NCBI RefSeq assembly: GCF_002252635.1
Contig: NZ_NQKX01000010.1
Coordinates: forward strand, 80,353 to 144,352
DNA: 64,000 bases
DNA from: Synechococcus sp. MW101C3
Lineage (GTDB): Bacteria; Cyanobacteriota; Cyanobacteriia; PCC-6307; Cyanobiaceae
Direction: 5' to 3'
Numbering within the stretch: position 1 is the stretch's first letter; every line of letters starts with the position of its first letter. This document shows positions 48,671-58,648 of this stretch, piece by piece. Position numbers and translations under genes: made by a program. Under the pieces are notes generated by a model. It did no database searches, was not told the DNA's origin, and was given only the letters and a program-made list of their open reading frames with translations.

Positions 48671-50752
48671 TCAGACCGCCGCCGAAGAACGGCGGCGGCG
48701 GCGGCGGGGCTCACCGGCCGGGTCGTCGGCAGGGGTTTCGGGGGCGGGATCAGGCTCGCTCTGAGCGGCCACAGCAGCAGCCGGGTGGTCGGTGATGCTC
48801 ACGGCGGCGGGCGTGGCACGGCCGACGGTGCGGGTGATCGGCACCTGCAGCACCGTGGTTTCAATCACGGTGGTGTGGACTGCGGGAGAACGGTCGGTGT
48901 CGATCGGCAGCGGGGTGATTTCCACCATCACGGCATCACCGGGATCGCGGGTGGAACTCCAACGGTCGGTGCCGGTCTCTGCCGTGGAAACAACGACGGG
49001 GGCGGGAGCATCGCTGGAGTAGTCGGCGGCGGTGCGGGGGGCAGCGGCGCCATCGCCACCGCCACGGCCGCCACGGCGACGCCGCCGGGAGCCTGAGCCG
49101 GACAGCTGCTGACGAGCGGCGTCGAGCACCGCCTCCTCTGATTCGCCGGGGCGCACGACCCGGACGACCACGTTGTCGCCGGCAGGGGGAGACTCCAGCA
49201 GCAGGGCGGGGTTGAGGCCCATCCAGCCGTAGACGAATTCCTGGTCGTCGTCCATGGGGACAGCCACCAGCTCGGGGTCGTGGCGGCGGCTGACGCCTTC
49301 AGAAGCACTCAGCGGTGCTTCCACCACCCGGGGAGCGGCCGGCTCGTCGTCGATGGAGACGAGCACGGGGGTGACTTCGATCAGCTCATTGCCGCTGCGG
49401 CTACCGCGACCACCGCGTCCACCACGGCGGCGGCCACTGGGCTCGGGCGCGGAGGGGCTGGGCGCCTCGGCGCGGGCGGAGGCAGCGGAGCGCACCAGGC
49501 CGGTGACCGTGGCGAGTGGTTGGAGGGTGTCCTTGCCGGGGAGAACGGCCACGTGGCCGAGGCCACCGCAGCTGGGGCAGGCGCGACCGAACAGCTCGTA
49601 GATGTTCTGGCCCTGGCGTTTGCGGGTGAGTTCCACCAGACCAAGCTCGGTGAGCTGGGCGATCTGGGGTCGGGCGGCGTCGTCGCGCACGGCCGAAGTG
49701 AAATGCTCGAGCAGCATCAGCTGATCGCGGCGCGACTCCATGTCGATGAAGTCGATGATCACCACACCGCCGATGTTGCGCAGCTTCAGCTGACGCGCGA
49801 TTTCAGCCGCCGCTTCGCAGTTGGTCCAGAGGACGGTTTCCCGTGCATTGGCGGAACGCGTGAAGGAACCGGAGTTCACATCGATGACAGTGAGCGCCTC
49901 GGTGGGCTCGATGATCACCGACCCGCCGGAGGGCAGATCGACGCGCGGCTTGAGGGCATCGCGGATGGCAGCGTTGATCTTGTGGTGCTCAAGGATGTCG
50001 GTGCTTTCGACATGGTGCTCCACCAGCAGATTGGCCTGATCGGCACCGAGGAAGGCGTTCACACGGCCGACGGCCGCTTGGGTGTCAACCACCACGCGCT
50101 GCACCTCGGGGCTGTAGAGGTCGCGCAGCACCCGATGGACGAAGTCTTCGTCGCGGTTGAGCAGCGCCGGCGGGGTGGCCGTTTCCGCCGCTTCCTGGAT
50201 GCCCTCCCACTGACGCAGCAAAGCTTCGAGATCATCGATCAGCAGCTCCTCGCTGATGCCTTCGGCTTCGGTGCGCACCAGCAGGCCGGCGCCGGGCGGC
50301 TTGATCAGCACACCCAGGGCCCGCAGACGGTTGCGCTCGCTCTCGGCACTGATCCGCCGGGAGATGTTGACCCCCTGGCCATGGGGCTGAAGCACCAGGT
50401 AGCGGCCAGGCAGCGTGAGATTGCCCGTGAGACGCGGCCCCTTGGTGCCGGTGGGCTCCTTCATCACCTGAACCAGCACCTTCTGGCGTGGCTCCAGCAG
50501 TTCAGTGATGCCGGCAGCACCCTTCCTGAGCCTCAGTGGGCCGAGGTCGGTGACATGAATGAAGCCATTTTTCTCGCTCTCTCCGATGTTGACAAACGCA
50601 GCATCAATGCCGGGGAGCACATTCTCGACGCGCCCGACGTAGACGTCGCCGATCTGGTAGCGACCCTGGGCAACGATCAGTTGATCGACGCGTTCGTCGT
50701 TGAGCACCGCGGCGATGCGCAGTTGCTCCGCAATGACGATCTGCTGGGGCAT
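48671..50752 (-). CDS. rne: Ribonuclease E/G family endoribonuclease
   Basis: RNase E of 693 residues, the main mRNA-processing endonuclease. It opens [19 protein letters not shown] and contains the S1 region ([20 protein letters not shown]), catalytic DVNSG ([13 protein letters not shown]), [14 protein letters not shown], and the Zn-link Cys pair CPSCGGLG near residue 390. The remaining ~270 residues are low-complexity with Arg/Gly blocks and end [11 protein letters not shown]. This contains the nonapeptide RRRRRRSSA, known in cyanobacterial RNase E to recruit PNPase. It lies upstream of rnhB and behind a leader of about 300 nt with alternative hairpins. Confidence 0.95.
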   Translation of the reverse strand: MPQQIVIAEQLRIAAVLNDERVDQLIVAQGRYQIGDVYVGRVENVLPGIDAAFVNIGESEKNGFIHVTDLGPLRLRKGAAGITELLEPRQKVLVQVMKEPTGTKGPRLTGNLTLPGRYLVLQPHGQGVNISRRISAESERNRLRALGVLIKPPGAGLLVRTEAEGISEELLIDDLEALLRQWEGIQEAAETATPPALLNRDEDFVHRVLRDLYSPEVQRVVVDTQAAVGRVNAFLGADQANLLVEHHVESTDILEHHKINAAIRDALKPRVDLPSGGSVIIEPTEALTVIDVNSGSFTRSANARETVLWTNCEAAAEIARQLKLRNIGGVVIIDFIDMESRRDQLMLLEHFTSAVRDDAARPQIAQLTELGLVELTRKRQGQNIYELFGRACPSCGGLGHVAVLPGKDTLQPLATVTGLVRSAASARAEAPSPSAPEPSGRRRGGRGGRGSRSGNELIEVTPVLVSIDDEPAAPRVVEAPLSASEGVSRRHDPELVAVPMDDDQEFVYGWMGLNPALLLESPPAGDNVVVRVVRPGESEEAVLDAARQQLSGSGSRRRRRGGRGGGDGAAAPRTAADYSSDAPAPVVVSTAETGTDRWSSTRDPGDAVMVEITPLPIDTDRSPAVHTTVIETTVLQVPITRTVGRATPAAVSITDHPAAAVAAQSEPDPAPETPADDPAGEPRRRRRRSSAAV

Positions 50753-51014
50753 GGAGGAAAGAGGGTGGCTCGGAGAAGCCCTGCCATGGGATGGGGATTA
50801 CCCCCTGAAGCAATGAAGCGATGAGCCGATCGTGCTGAGAAGCCGACCGTCTGCTGCATCAGCAGAATGAGACGGAAGAAAAAGCCTTTGAGGAGCAAGC
50901 TCTGGAGGTTCAGCCTCCGTTGACGCCCGAGCTGCCGGAACGGGAACGGACCGGTTGCTGCTGGGTGTGACTACGGCGAACACGCCGCAGGAGCGGGGGC
51001 CATAGACGATGCGG

Positions 51015-51050
51015 CTGTGGATCGAAAGCCACAGACGGATCTGCCGTCTG
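51015..51050 (-). promoter_or_regulatory. Mutually exclusive hairpins in the rne leader
   Basis: On the minus-strand transcript, CAGACGG pairs with CCGTCTG (51032-51050), and CTGTGG pairs with CCACAG (51015-51034). Both use the same CTG bases (51032-51034), so only one full stem can form at a time. This is switch-like, but could be coincidental. Confidence 0.42.
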
Positions 51051-51055
51051 AGGTG

Positions 51056-51061
51056 AAATTA
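51056..51061 (-). promoter_or_regulatory. Candidate extended -10 for rne-rnhB
   Basis: Minus-strand TGCTAATTT gives a TGn-extended -10 element (TAATTT). It would start transcription near 51049, just before the alternative hairpins, and give a ~300-nt leader. No strong -35 was found. Confidence 0.35.
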
Positions 51062-51216
51062 GCACGCGCCAACCCCAGGCCCTTCTGCCGCTGGATCTCG
51101 GCCCCGAGCCGTTCACCTTGGTTCGCAGGAGTGCATCGCTGCTGTGGCTCGCAGGAGGGGGTAGCCAGCGTGGCTGGCTGCTGTTGAGGGCGACCTGCCG
51201 CTGCAGGCCTTGGCCC

Positions 51217-54030
51217 TCAGGCCGGCGGCGCCAGGATCAGACGTTCACGCCGGCAGGGGCCCAGACGCAGGGGCTGGCCGAGCGCCTCCACCAGCCACTG
51301 GCGCACCTGATCGGGGCGGATGCTGCGGCCCTGGGCATCGATGCGGGCCTGCAGGCGGAGTGTCACTGAGGCAGCAGCTGTGCCCTCCCCGGTAGCGGCG
51401 GCCGCCGCTTCGGCGCTGGCTGGGGCGGCGGCTTGAGCGGCGTCCGTGATGACAAGAGAGGTTTTGTCAGCGCCCTGCGGCGCTGGCAGCAGCTCCAACG
51501 CGATCAGGCAGGGGCGGCAGTCCCGCTCGCGGGGGCGGCCCTTCTTGTCGCTGTCCCGCCAGGGCAGTGTGGCGGACTGCAGCAGATGCTCGATCGCCCG
51601 GTGCCAGTCGTCGGTGGACGGAGCCATCCCGGGCTCTGCGCCGGCGGCGACCTCCGGGAGCAATTGCAGGCTCCAGTGGGCCTCCGCCAGTTGCTGGGAG
51701 AGAGCCGGGCCCGCCAGGGGCACCTCCTGCACCGAGTGCAGGGAGAAACCCTGTGGAAGCTGGGCCTGCAGCCGCGCGAGCACCTCCTCCGGTGGACAGA
51801 CCTGAGCGAACTCCAGATCGAGCCATTCACCTTCCGCCTCCACACCCAGCGGCAGCGCCAGGGCGAACTGCAGCCGGGGCAGGGGATGAAAACCGCCGCT
51901 GAAACTCACCGGCAGCTGGCTGCGGCGCAGGGCCCGCTCCAGCAGGCGGGCCAGATCGAGATGGCTCAGCAGTGCCAGCGAGCCCCGCTTGCTGAAGACA
52001 AAGCGCAGCCTTTGGATCCGTTCGCTGGCGGGGCTGCGCGGCGGCTGCGCCGCAGGGATCGGTGGAGGCGCCACCACCACGTTGTGACCGAACTCCGGCC
52101 CACAGACGCCGCAACTGCTGCAACCCTCAAAGGAGCAGTCCGGCACCACCACTGCAGCGAGGGCCCGTTGCAGGTCTTCGGCCAGCCAGCGCTTGTCGAC
52201 ACCGGAATCCACGTGATCCCACGGCAGTGGCTGGGCGCAGAAGGCCTCCAGATCAGCGCCGCTCAAGGCACCGGTGGCCGTCCAGTCCCCCAGCTCCAGC
52301 GCCCGGTAGCGGCCGCCCAGTCCCTCGGCCTCAATCGCCCCGGTCCAGGCGGCGTGGGTGCGGTCGATCGTTTCGAACCAGGCATCCATGCCGGCTCCGG
52401 CCCGCCAGGCCGCCTCCAGCACCGGTGCCAGGCGCCGGTCGCCCCGGCCGATGAAATCCTCCATCGCCGACAGGCGCGGATCGGTGACATTGCACTTGAT
52501 GCCCTTGAGCGTGCGCAGCTCCCGGCGCAGCAGCTCCTGGCGCCGCCGGAACTCCGCTGTGGACACGCTGTGCCACTGGAAGGGTGTGTGGGGCTTGGGC
52601 GTGAAGTTGCTGATCGTGAGGTTCAGCTCCAGCCGCCCCAGATCGCGGCACTGCTGCTGCAAAGCGCGGCAGGTGTCGGCGATGCCGATCACATCGGCGT
52701 CGGTTTCCCCGGGCAGGCCGATCATGAAATAGAGCTTCACCTTGCGGTAGCCGTTCTCCATGGCGGTGCGGATGCCGCGCAGCAGCTCCGCGTCGGTCAG
52801 CCCCTTATTGACGATGTCGCGCAGGCGTTGGGTGCCGGCTTCCGGGGCGAAGGTGAGGCCCGCCTTGCGGGTGCCGCCCAGGATGTGAGCAATGTTCTGG
52901 TCGAAGCGGTCCACCCGCTGGCTGGGCAGCGTGAGGCTGACGTTGTGCTCGGAGAGGCGGTTGCGCAGCTCCACGCCCACCGCAGGCAGGGCGAGGTAAT
53001 CGGAGCAGCTGAGCGACAGCAGGGAGAAATCGCTGTAGCCGGTGCGGGCCATGCCCTCCTCCACCGCTTCGATCACGGCCTCGGGTTCCACATCGCGGGC
53101 CGGACGGGTGAGCATGCCGGGCTGACAGAACCGGCAGCCCCGGGTGCAACCGCGGCGGATCTCGATCGTGAGCCGGTCGTGGACGGTTTCGATGTGGGGA
53201 ACGAGGCCCATGCCGTAGTGGGGCATGGGGGTGGCCACCCGCCGCAACACGCGCGCCGGCAGCTCCGGCCGCAGCGGCTGAAGGGTGACACCATCGGGGC
53301 CCGGGGCATAGAGAGCCGGCACGTAGACGCCGGGCACATGGGCCAGATCAGCCAGCAGCGCTGAGCGGCTCAGCCCGTCGGCCTTGGCCTCGGCCACCAC
53401 CAGGCCAATCTCCGCCAGCAGTTCCTCGCCGTCGCCGAGGGCGAAGAAATCGAAGAAGGCGGCGAACGGTTCGGGATTGCTGGTGGCGGTGGGGCCGCCG
53501 GCGAAGATCAGGGGTGGGGCTGCCGGGTCGTTGAGCGGCAGGTCGCCCCGGTCGGCGGCCCGCAGTGGCAATCCCGCCAGATCCAGCATCTCGAGGATGT
53601 TGGTGGCGCCCAGCTCATAGCTGAGGCTGAAGCCGAGGATGTCGAAGACGGCCAGGGCGCGGCGGCTTTCGACAGCGAACAGGGGTTGGCCCTGCTGGCG
53701 CAGGCGCTCGGCCAGGTCGGGCGCCGGCAGGTAGGCGCGATCGCAGAGCTGGCCTGGGATCGCATTGAGAATCGAATAGAGAATGATGTGGCCGAGGTTG
53801 CTGGCGCCCACCTCGTAGAGATCGGGATAGGTGAGACACCAGCGGGCACCGGCGCTGTCCCAGTCGCGCGGCAGCACGCCCCGTTCGTTGCCCAGGTAAC
53901 GGGCGGGGCGGGCGATGGTGCTGTCCACCAGCTGGTCGAAAGCGACGCGCCCGTGAGGCAGCGGAGGGGTCGCGGCGATGGCGGTGGGCGTCGCGGCAGC
54001 AGCGGAACCACACGAAGTCGCCATGGTCAT
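51217..54030 (-). CDS. B12-binding radical SAM protein with DUF2344 domain
   Basis: A 937-residue fusion of the two families known as TIGR03960 and TIGR03936. Residues 1-270 form a B12-binding-like domain ([19 protein letters not shown]), residues about 285-520 a radical SAM domain with C-x3-C-x2-C in [14 protein letters not shown] (near 296) and [13 protein letters not shown] Cys-rich link ([13 protein letters not shown]) precedes the DUF2344 part (about 680-930; [18 protein letters not shown]). In Firmicutes these are separate genes beside rng and rplU/rpmA, so the neighbour rne here suggests an RNA- or ribosome-related role, still unknown. Start at 54030; Met3 is an alternative. Confidence 0.88.
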   Translation of the reverse strand: MTMATSCGSAAAATPTAIAATPPLPHGRVAFDQLVDSTIARPARYLGNERGVLPRDWDSAGARWCLTYPDLYEVGASNLGHIILYSILNAIPGQLCDRAYLPAPDLAERLRQQGQPLFAVESRRALAVFDILGFSLSYELGATNILEMLDLAGLPLRAADRGDLPLNDPAAPPLIFAGGPTATSNPEPFAAFFDFFALGDGEELLAEIGLVVAEAKADGLSRSALLADLAHVPGVYVPALYAPGPDGVTLQPLRPELPARVLRRVATPMPHYGMGLVPHIETVHDRLTIEIRRGCTRGCRFCQPGMLTRPARDVEPEAVIEAVEEGMARTGYSDFSLLSLSCSDYLALPAVGVELRNRLSEHNVSLTLPSQRVDRFDQNIAHILGGTRKAGLTFAPEAGTQRLRDIVNKGLTDAELLRGIRTAMENGYRKVKLYFMIGLPGETDADVIGIADTCRALQQQCRDLGRLELNLTISNFTPKPHTPFQWHSVSTAEFRRRQELLRRELRTLKGIKCNVTDPRLSAMEDFIGRGDRRLAPVLEAAWRAGAGMDAWFETIDRTHAAWTGAIEAEGLGGRYRALELGDWTATGALSGADLEAFCAQPLPWDHVDSGVDKRWLAEDLQRALAAVVVPDCSFEGCSSCGVCGPEFGHNVVVAPPPIPAAQPPRSPASERIQRLRFVFSKRGSLALLSHLDLARLLERALRRSQLPVSFSGGFHPLPRLQFALALPLGVEAEGEWLDLEFAQVCPPEEVLARLQAQLPQGFSLHSVQEVPLAGPALSQQLAEAHWSLQLLPEVAAGAEPGMAPSTDDWHRAIEHLLQSATLPWRDSDKKGRPRERDCRPCLIALELLPAPQGADKTSLVITDAAQAAAPASAEAAAAATGEGTAAASVTLRLQARIDAQGRSIRPDQVRQWLVEALGQPLRLGPCRRERLILAPPA

Positions 54031-54247
54031 GGCTGAACGCTCAGCAGGCCGCAGGCTGATCGTAGGCAGCTGTCAAGGAGCGCCCGCAGCTAGCTGCTGG
54101 TGCGTGCGGGGCAGGGCTGGGCAAGCAAACGGGTCAACTGCAGCAGGGGCCTGTCGCAGCGGTGACCTGCGGCGTTGCACTCGTGCTGCTTCCAGCGCGT
54201 GCGGCGCCGTAGCAGGATGCCTGCCAGCGACATTGGCGGCGGCAGCA

Positions 54248-55504
54248 GTGGTTCAGGTCAACGGCAACTACCTCAAACTCAAGGCCGGGTATCTCTTTCC
54301 GGAGATTGCCAGGCGCGTGAAGGCCTTCGCAGCGGCCCATCCCGACGCCCCCCTGATCCGGCTCGGCATCGGCGATGTGACCGAACCGTTGCCTGCAGCC
54401 TGCCGCGAAGCGATGAAGGCCGCCATCGACGCCATGGGCACGGCGGAAGGCTTCTATGGCTACGGCCCGGAGCAGGGCTACCTGTGGCTGCGCGAAGCGA
54501 TCGCCCGCCACGATTTCCAGGCCCGCGGCTGCGCGATCGATGCCGAGGAGATCTTCATCTCCGATGGCTCCAAGTGCGACAGCAGCAACATCCTCGACAT
54601 CCTCGGCCCCGACAACCGCATCGCCGTCACCGACCCCGTTTATCCGGTGTACGTGGACAGCAATGTGATGGCGGGCCGCACCGGTGAGGCTGACGCCAGC
54701 GGCCGGTACGGCGGCCTCACCTACCTGCCGATCACGGCCGACAACGGCTTCATCGCCCCGCTGCCCGAGCAGCCGGTGGACCTGATCTACCTCTGCTTCC
54801 CCAACAACCCCACCGGCGCTGTGGCCACCAGGGCCCAGCTGCAGCAGTGGGTCGACCATGCCCGCGCCACGGGCGCCCTGATCCTGTTCGATGCTGCCTA
54901 CGAGGCCTTCATCCAGGACCCCGAGCTGCCCCACTCCATCTATGAGATCGAGGGGGCCCGCGACTGCGCCATCGAGTTCCGCTCCTTCTCCAAGAACGCC
55001 GGCTTCACCGGCACGCGCTGCGCGCTCACCGTGGTGCCCCGCGGCTTGATGGGCACCACCGCCGCAGGAGAAGCGGTGGAGCTGTGGGGGCTATGGAACC
55101 GGCGGCAGAGCACCAAGTTCAACGGCGTCAGCTACATCGTGCAGCGGGGCGCCGAAGCGGTGTACTCCGCCGCAGGGCAAGCCGAAGTGAAGGCTCTGGT
55201 GGCCTTCTACATGGAGAACGCGGCGATCATCCGCCGCGAGCTGGCGGCGGCCGGTCTGCAGGTGTACGGCGGCGAGCAGGCCCCCTACGTGTGGCTCAAG
55301 ACCCCCGCCGGCCTCGATTCGTGGGCCTTCTTCGACCGTCTGCTGGAGGAGGCCAACGTGGTGGGCACCCCGGGCAGCGGTTTCGGCGCCGCAGGCGAGG
55401 GCTACTTCCGCCTTTCAGCCTTCAACAGCCGCGCCAACGTGGAGGAGGCGATGGCCCGCATCGCTCGCGCCTCCCTGGTGCCTGCTTCCGCCGGAGTTGC
55501 CTAA
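54248..55504 (+). CDS. dapL: LL-diaminopimelate aminotransferase
   Basis: A PLP enzyme that converts tetrahydrodipicolinate directly to LL-diaminopimelate, as in plants and cyanobacteria; 418 residues from the GTG at 54248 ([20 protein letters not shown]). The PLP lysine is Lys249 in [14 protein letters not shown], and [16 protein letters not shown] and [14 protein letters not shown] are family hallmarks. The frame is open for 90 codons upstream, but those codons overlap the divergent radical SAM gene and are not conserved. It feeds lysine and peptidoglycan synthesis. clpS follows after 71 nt. Confidence 0.95.
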   Translation: MVQVNGNYLKLKAGYLFPEIARRVKAFAAAHPDAPLIRLGIGDVTEPLPAACREAMKAAIDAMGTAEGFYGYGPEQGYLWLREAIARHDFQARGCAIDAEEIFISDGSKCDSSNILDILGPDNRIAVTDPVYPVYVDSNVMAGRTGEADASGRYGGLTYLPITADNGFIAPLPEQPVDLIYLCFPNNPTGAVATRAQLQQWVDHARATGALILFDAAYEAFIQDPELPHSIYEIEGARDCAIEFRSFSKNAGFTGTRCALTVVPRGLMGTTAAGEAVELWGLWNRRQSTKFNGVSYIVQRGAEAVYSAAGQAEVKALVAFYMENAAIIRRELAAAGLQVYGGEQAPYVWLKTPAGLDSWAFFDRLLEEANVVGTPGSGFGAAGEGYFRLSAFNSRANVEEAMARIARASLVPASAGVA

Positions 55505-55575
55505 ATTCGAACCTCACGTTTCTGGCTGCGCGCCGCTCGTCACCCCGTCCCCTTGCCGTTGTTCCTCCTTTGGCG

Positions 55576-55902
55576 ATGACCCTTCCTCAGGCGGTTGAAA
55601 CCCCCGGCCGATCACCCGGGGGTGTGGCGGTGATCGACAAGGAGGTGCAGCGGGTGCGCAAGCCCTCGCCGCGCTACCGGGTGCTGCTGCACAACGACCC
55701 TGTCAACTCGATGGAGTACGTGGTGTCCACCCTGCGGCAGGTGGTGCCCTCCCTGAGCGAGCAGGACGCCATCGCCGTGATGCTGGAAGCCCACAACACC
55801 GGCGTGGGGCTGGTGATCGTCTGCGATCTGGAGCCGGCGGAGTTCTACAGCGAAACCCTCAAGGGCAAGGGTCTCACCAGCACGATCGAACCGGAGGCGT
55901 AG
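55576..55902 (+). CDS. clpS: ATP-dependent Clp protease adaptor ClpS
   Basis: ClpS of 108 residues, which hands N-degron substrates to ClpAP/ClpCP. The N-end-residue pocket is marked by YRVLLHNDPVNSMEYVVSTL and VMLEAHNTGVGLVIVCDLE. The start at ATG 55576 gives a ~35-residue N-terminal extension before the fold. Its TAG stop overlaps the GTG of the CPBP protease gene by 1 nt. Cyanobacteria have ClpS1 and ClpS2; which form this is was not determined. Confidence 0.93.
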   Translation: MTLPQAVETPGRSPGGVAVIDKEVQRVRKPSPRYRVLLHNDPVNSMEYVVSTLRQVVPSLSEQDAIAVMLEAHNTGVGLVIVCDLEPAEFYSETLKGKGLTSTIEPEA

Positions 55903-56759
55903 TGGAGCCCCTGGCTCCCGCGCCGCTGACCACACCGGAACAGCAGAGCCGCCGGCCCCATGGCCTCGGCACCCTGCTGTACGTTCCTGTGCTCTACGGC
56001 GTGGGCTGGCTGACGGCGCGGCCGCTGCAATGGTTGGCGCCGGGCCTGCGGCCTGATCAGATCGACCTGGCCGGGCTGGTGGTGGCCCTGCTGCTCCTGC
56101 TGTTCAGCCTGCCCTGGCGCCTGCGCCGCAGCTGGGGAGCCACCCATCCCTGGCGGCGGCTTGGAGTGGTGGCGACACCGCTGATGGCGGTGCGGGCGTT
56201 CCTGGGCGGACTGGCCAAGGCCGCCCTGCTGCTGGCACTGGTAGCCGCTGTGCTGCTGACCAGCGGACAGGCTGCGTGGCAGCTGGATCTGAAGGCCGGC
56301 GAGCTGCTCAACGCCCTGGCCCTGCTGCTGGGGGTGGGCTTCGCCGAGGAATTGCTGTTCCGCGGCTGGCTCTGGGGTGAGCTGTCCCTGCAGCTGAGCC
56401 GCCGCCGCGCCCTGCTGCTGCAGGCTGCGCTGTTCGCCCTGGTGCATCCCTGGTACCGGGCCGGCAACCTGGGAGCCATCGGAATGCTGGGCGGGCTGAT
56501 CCTGCTGGGGCTGGCTCTGGCCCTGCAGCGACGCAGTGACGGGGGCGTGCTGTGGGGAGCGATCGGCCTGCATGGCGGCCTGGTGGGCGGCTGGTTCGTG
56601 CTCCAGACCGGGCTGCTGCAACTGGCGCCTGAGGCGCCGGCCTGGCTGGTGGGACCCGGGGGGGAGGTGCCCAATCCAATCGGAGGCCTGATCGGCTGGC
56701 TGGGGCTGGGGGCACTGCTGGCCTGGGGCTCCCTTACAGAGAGACGCGAACCGGGTTGA
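55902..56759 (+). CDS. CPBP family intramembrane glutamic protease (CAAX type)
   Basis: A 285-residue membrane protein with about six hydrophobic helices. The CPBP/Abi active-site motifs are EELLFRGW (Glu149, Glu150, Arg154), FALVHPWY (His182) and a third His near 225 (GLHGGLVGGW). Family members cleave in the membrane or assist prenyl-protein processing and bacteriocin self-immunity. Start GTG 55902 overlaps the clpS stop, so expression is coupled. It ends 3 kb before the C39 exporter; an immunity role there is not supported, because it belongs to the clpS unit. Confidence 0.86.
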   Translation: MEPLAPAPLTTPEQQSRRPHGLGTLLYVPVLYGVGWLTARPLQWLAPGLRPDQIDLAGLVVALLLLLFSLPWRLRRSWGATHPWRRLGVVATPLMAVRAFLGGLAKAALLLALVAAVLLTSGQAAWQLDLKAGELLNALALLLGVGFAEELLFRGWLWGELSLQLSRRRALLLQAALFALVHPWYRAGNLGAIGMLGGLILLGLALALQRRSDGGVLWGAIGLHGGLVGGWFVLQTGLLQLAPEAPAWLVGPGGEVPNPIGGLIGWLGLGALLAWGSLTERREPG

Positions 56760-57409
56760 TGGAGTGGTGGATACCGTTCCAGGATCACAACCGATCGCTT
56801 ATTTCCAGGATGAATCAATACCTCCAACCAAGCGAACCGCAGCGCAAGGATGGTCAGTCATCCAGCAATCATTCTCAAAAACATGTCCTTGAGCGCCCCT
56901 GTGAACAGTGGGACCATGACTGACGACTGCTGCAGAAATGGAGAATGGTCGCCAGAAATCTTCAGTAGCCTTGATGGCTTTCCAGCAGGACATTGCCACT
57001 CCGTTGAAGCAGCCGCCCGATCGATTCATCACGATTCCGTTCTTTTTTGTCCGGTTGACTCGTACTCCCCACCTCCATCCTCAGTGATTTCCTCCCTGCT
57101 GTCCGATGCACAGAGCGTCGGGGTCTGACAAGGTTTCGATGCCGCTTCACTGGCCGATAGGAGGACGTGACTTCGGATAAAGATCCCGCCAAGACCTCCC
57201 AAGGGATCGATTATCAGATCCCTCCAAGACATGCCCGAGGCCCGTCCCCGGGTTGGCGATCAGCCGCCCCTGCGTTGCCGACGTGAGGACAGAGACCGCC
57301 CTTGAGGTATCTGAGACCCCGCCCGGCGGGGATGATTTTGTGCGGAGTTTCAAGCTCAGCTGAACATCATCAAAGCCTGGAGATTCGGAATTTATCGCAC
57401 GATCGATCG
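56760..57409. other. Gene-free, lower-GC region downstream of the hlyD-like gene (650 nt)
   Basis: No supported gene on either strand. By eye, 56760-57130 is clearly less GC-rich than its surroundings. The longest frame is a 92-codon ATG frame on the plus strand (56850-57128), without family resemblance or good ribosome-binding site. A hairpin lies at 57317-57331. The stretch may be a decayed gene or hold an unrecognised small RNA or peptide. Confidence 0.5.
57317..57339. terminator. Possible hairpin terminator near the hlyD-like gene
   Basis: CCCCGC (57317-57322) pairs with GCGGGG (57326-57331) around CCG, followed on the plus strand by ATGATTTT. It lies about 80 nt downstream of the hlyD-like stop (minus strand), where it lacks a T run, so its use is uncertain. 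Confidence 0.35.
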
Positions 57410-58648
57410 TCAGGTGGGCAGCACGAATCTCCCCTTGCGCAGAACGAAGCGCAGCACCGTTTCCATTCTCGTGGTGATGTCCGCGGTGAAGTTCATTCCA
57501 AGACGCACGTCACAGCGCCTTGAGCCGGATCGCATCACCGTGGTGTGCGGCACCACGGTGACTTCGTATCCCGACGAGGTCCCTGCTGCTGATGGCGCTG
57601 GGGATTGAGGCGGTGCCTGCGCAGCCGCCGGCCTGATCACGTCTGGAGAAACAGACCGCACCGTTCCCCGCAGGGTGCCGAAATCGGGGAAAGGACAACC
57701 AGCAAGGCGAAGATCCACCCGCTGACCTGGCTTCACGTTGTCGATATCTTCGGAGGCCACGGTCATCTTCGCCACCAGCCCCCTGCCGCTGGGGGCGATG
57801 CGAGCCAGCTCCTGGCCCTGCTGGACCACCTGCTGGGGGTTGAACAGCTGCATGGAGAAGAGCACTCCATCCACAGGCGCACGCACCAGGGTGATGCCCA
57901 GATCCCGGCTGACTTGGGCGCGTTCCCCGCTGTTGGCGGCGAACTCCTGGGCGAGCCTGGAGAGCTGGGCATTGTCGCGAAAGCGCACCTCCTCGACGGC
58001 GCGTCGGGCCTTGGCCAGGTCGGAGCTGGCCACCTCCAGGTTGGCGGCCTTCTCATCGAGCTGGAGCGGTGCGATCGCTCCGCTGTTCCTCAGCAGCTGG
58101 AAGCGGTTGAACTCCGCCTGGGCCAGCTGGAGGGCGGCCTGGGCCTTCTCCACCTGCAGCTCAGCACCCTGCACCGCCGCCCTGTTCTGGCTGCGCAGGG
58201 CCTCCAGTTCCCGTTCGAGGGCGCTGCGGCTGGAGGCCAGTTGCTCCCGCCTTCCCTCCAGGTCGGCGGGATCCAGCACCGCAATCACCTGGCCCCGACG
58301 CACGGACTGATTGGCCCGGGCGTCGACGCTGCGCACCCGGCCGCTCAACGGGGCATGGATGACACTGGTTTCTCCAGTGGGGCGAATCTGGCCGCTTCCA
58401 CGCACCACCACCCGGTAGGGCCAGACCGCCATCAGGCCGACCGCGCTGACGAAGCTTCCCAGCATCACCAGACCGAGAAGCCTCACCCACGGCCGCACCG
58501 AAGGTAGAAACTCCTCGCTGGTGCTAGGCCGGAGCACCAGACCGGCATCGACCTGCCGCGCTGCGAGTTTCTCAGGCTTTCGGGCCTCCGCCGACACCGT
58601 CAGCATGGACCGAGCCGAGGGCGGATCAACAGGAGATGGATCGCTCAT
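57410..58648 (-). CDS. HlyD-family membrane fusion protein of a C39 exporter
   Basis: A 412-residue periplasmic adaptor with one N-terminal transmembrane helix (about residues 56-76, LLGLVMLGSFVSAVGLMAVW), a lipoyl-like segment (SVIHAPLSGRVRSVDARAN), a long coiled coil rich in Ala, Gln and Glu (about 125-245), and a beta-barrel segment (GQRVDLRLAGCPFPDFG). It links an inner-membrane ABC exporter to an outer-membrane channel. Its start overlaps the exporter stop by 4 nt (58645-58648, ATGA), so the two proteins are made together. No TolC-like gene is adjacent. Confidence 0.9.
   Translation of the reverse strand: MSDPSPVDPPSARSMLTVSAEARKPEKLAARQVDAGLVLRPSTSEEFLPSVRPWVRLLGLVMLGSFVSAVGLMAVWPYRVVVRGSGQIRPTGETSVIHAPLSGRVRSVDARANQSVRRGQVIAVLDPADLEGRREQLASSRSALERELEALRSQNRAAVQGAELQVEKAQAALQLAQAEFNRFQLLRNSGAIAPLQLDEKAANLEVASSDLAKARRAVEEVRFRDNAQLSRLAQEFAANSGERAQVSRDLGITLVRAPVDGVLFSMQLFNPQQVVQQGQELARIAPSGRGLVAKMTVASEDIDNVKPGQRVDLRLAGCPFPDFGTLRGTVRSVSPDVIRPAAAQAPPQSPAPSAAGTSSGYEVTVVPHTTVMRSGSRRCDVRLGMNFTADITTRMETVLRFVLRKGRFVLPT

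Larger units (their letters stand above)
50753..51216. other. rne leader and upstream spacer (464 nt)
   Basis: No gene is supported on either strand. The minus strand holds a candidate promoter (51056-51061), the alternative hairpins (51015-51050), a GGAGG-CCTCC hairpin (50904-50918) and, about 15 nt past it, a U-rich run (CTTTTTCTTCC) that could be an RNase E site. The outer 150 nt separates it from the radical SAM gene's stop. Confidence 0.55.

Noticed and set aside
49280..53364. Frames of 514 and 643 codons opposite rne and the radical SAM gene
   Set aside because: Again antisense shadows of well-supported genes without independent evidence.
55902..56759. CPBP protease as an immunity or processing factor for the C39 exporter
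   Set aside because: The gene is coupled to clpS on the opposite strand and separated from the exporter genes by the 650-nt gap, so the context points elsewhere.
56850..57128. A 92-codon ATG frame on the plus strand with four Cys, next to the exporter
   Set aside because: It has no double-glycine leader, no family resemblance and no good Shine-Dalgarno. It is kept only as part of the gap description.
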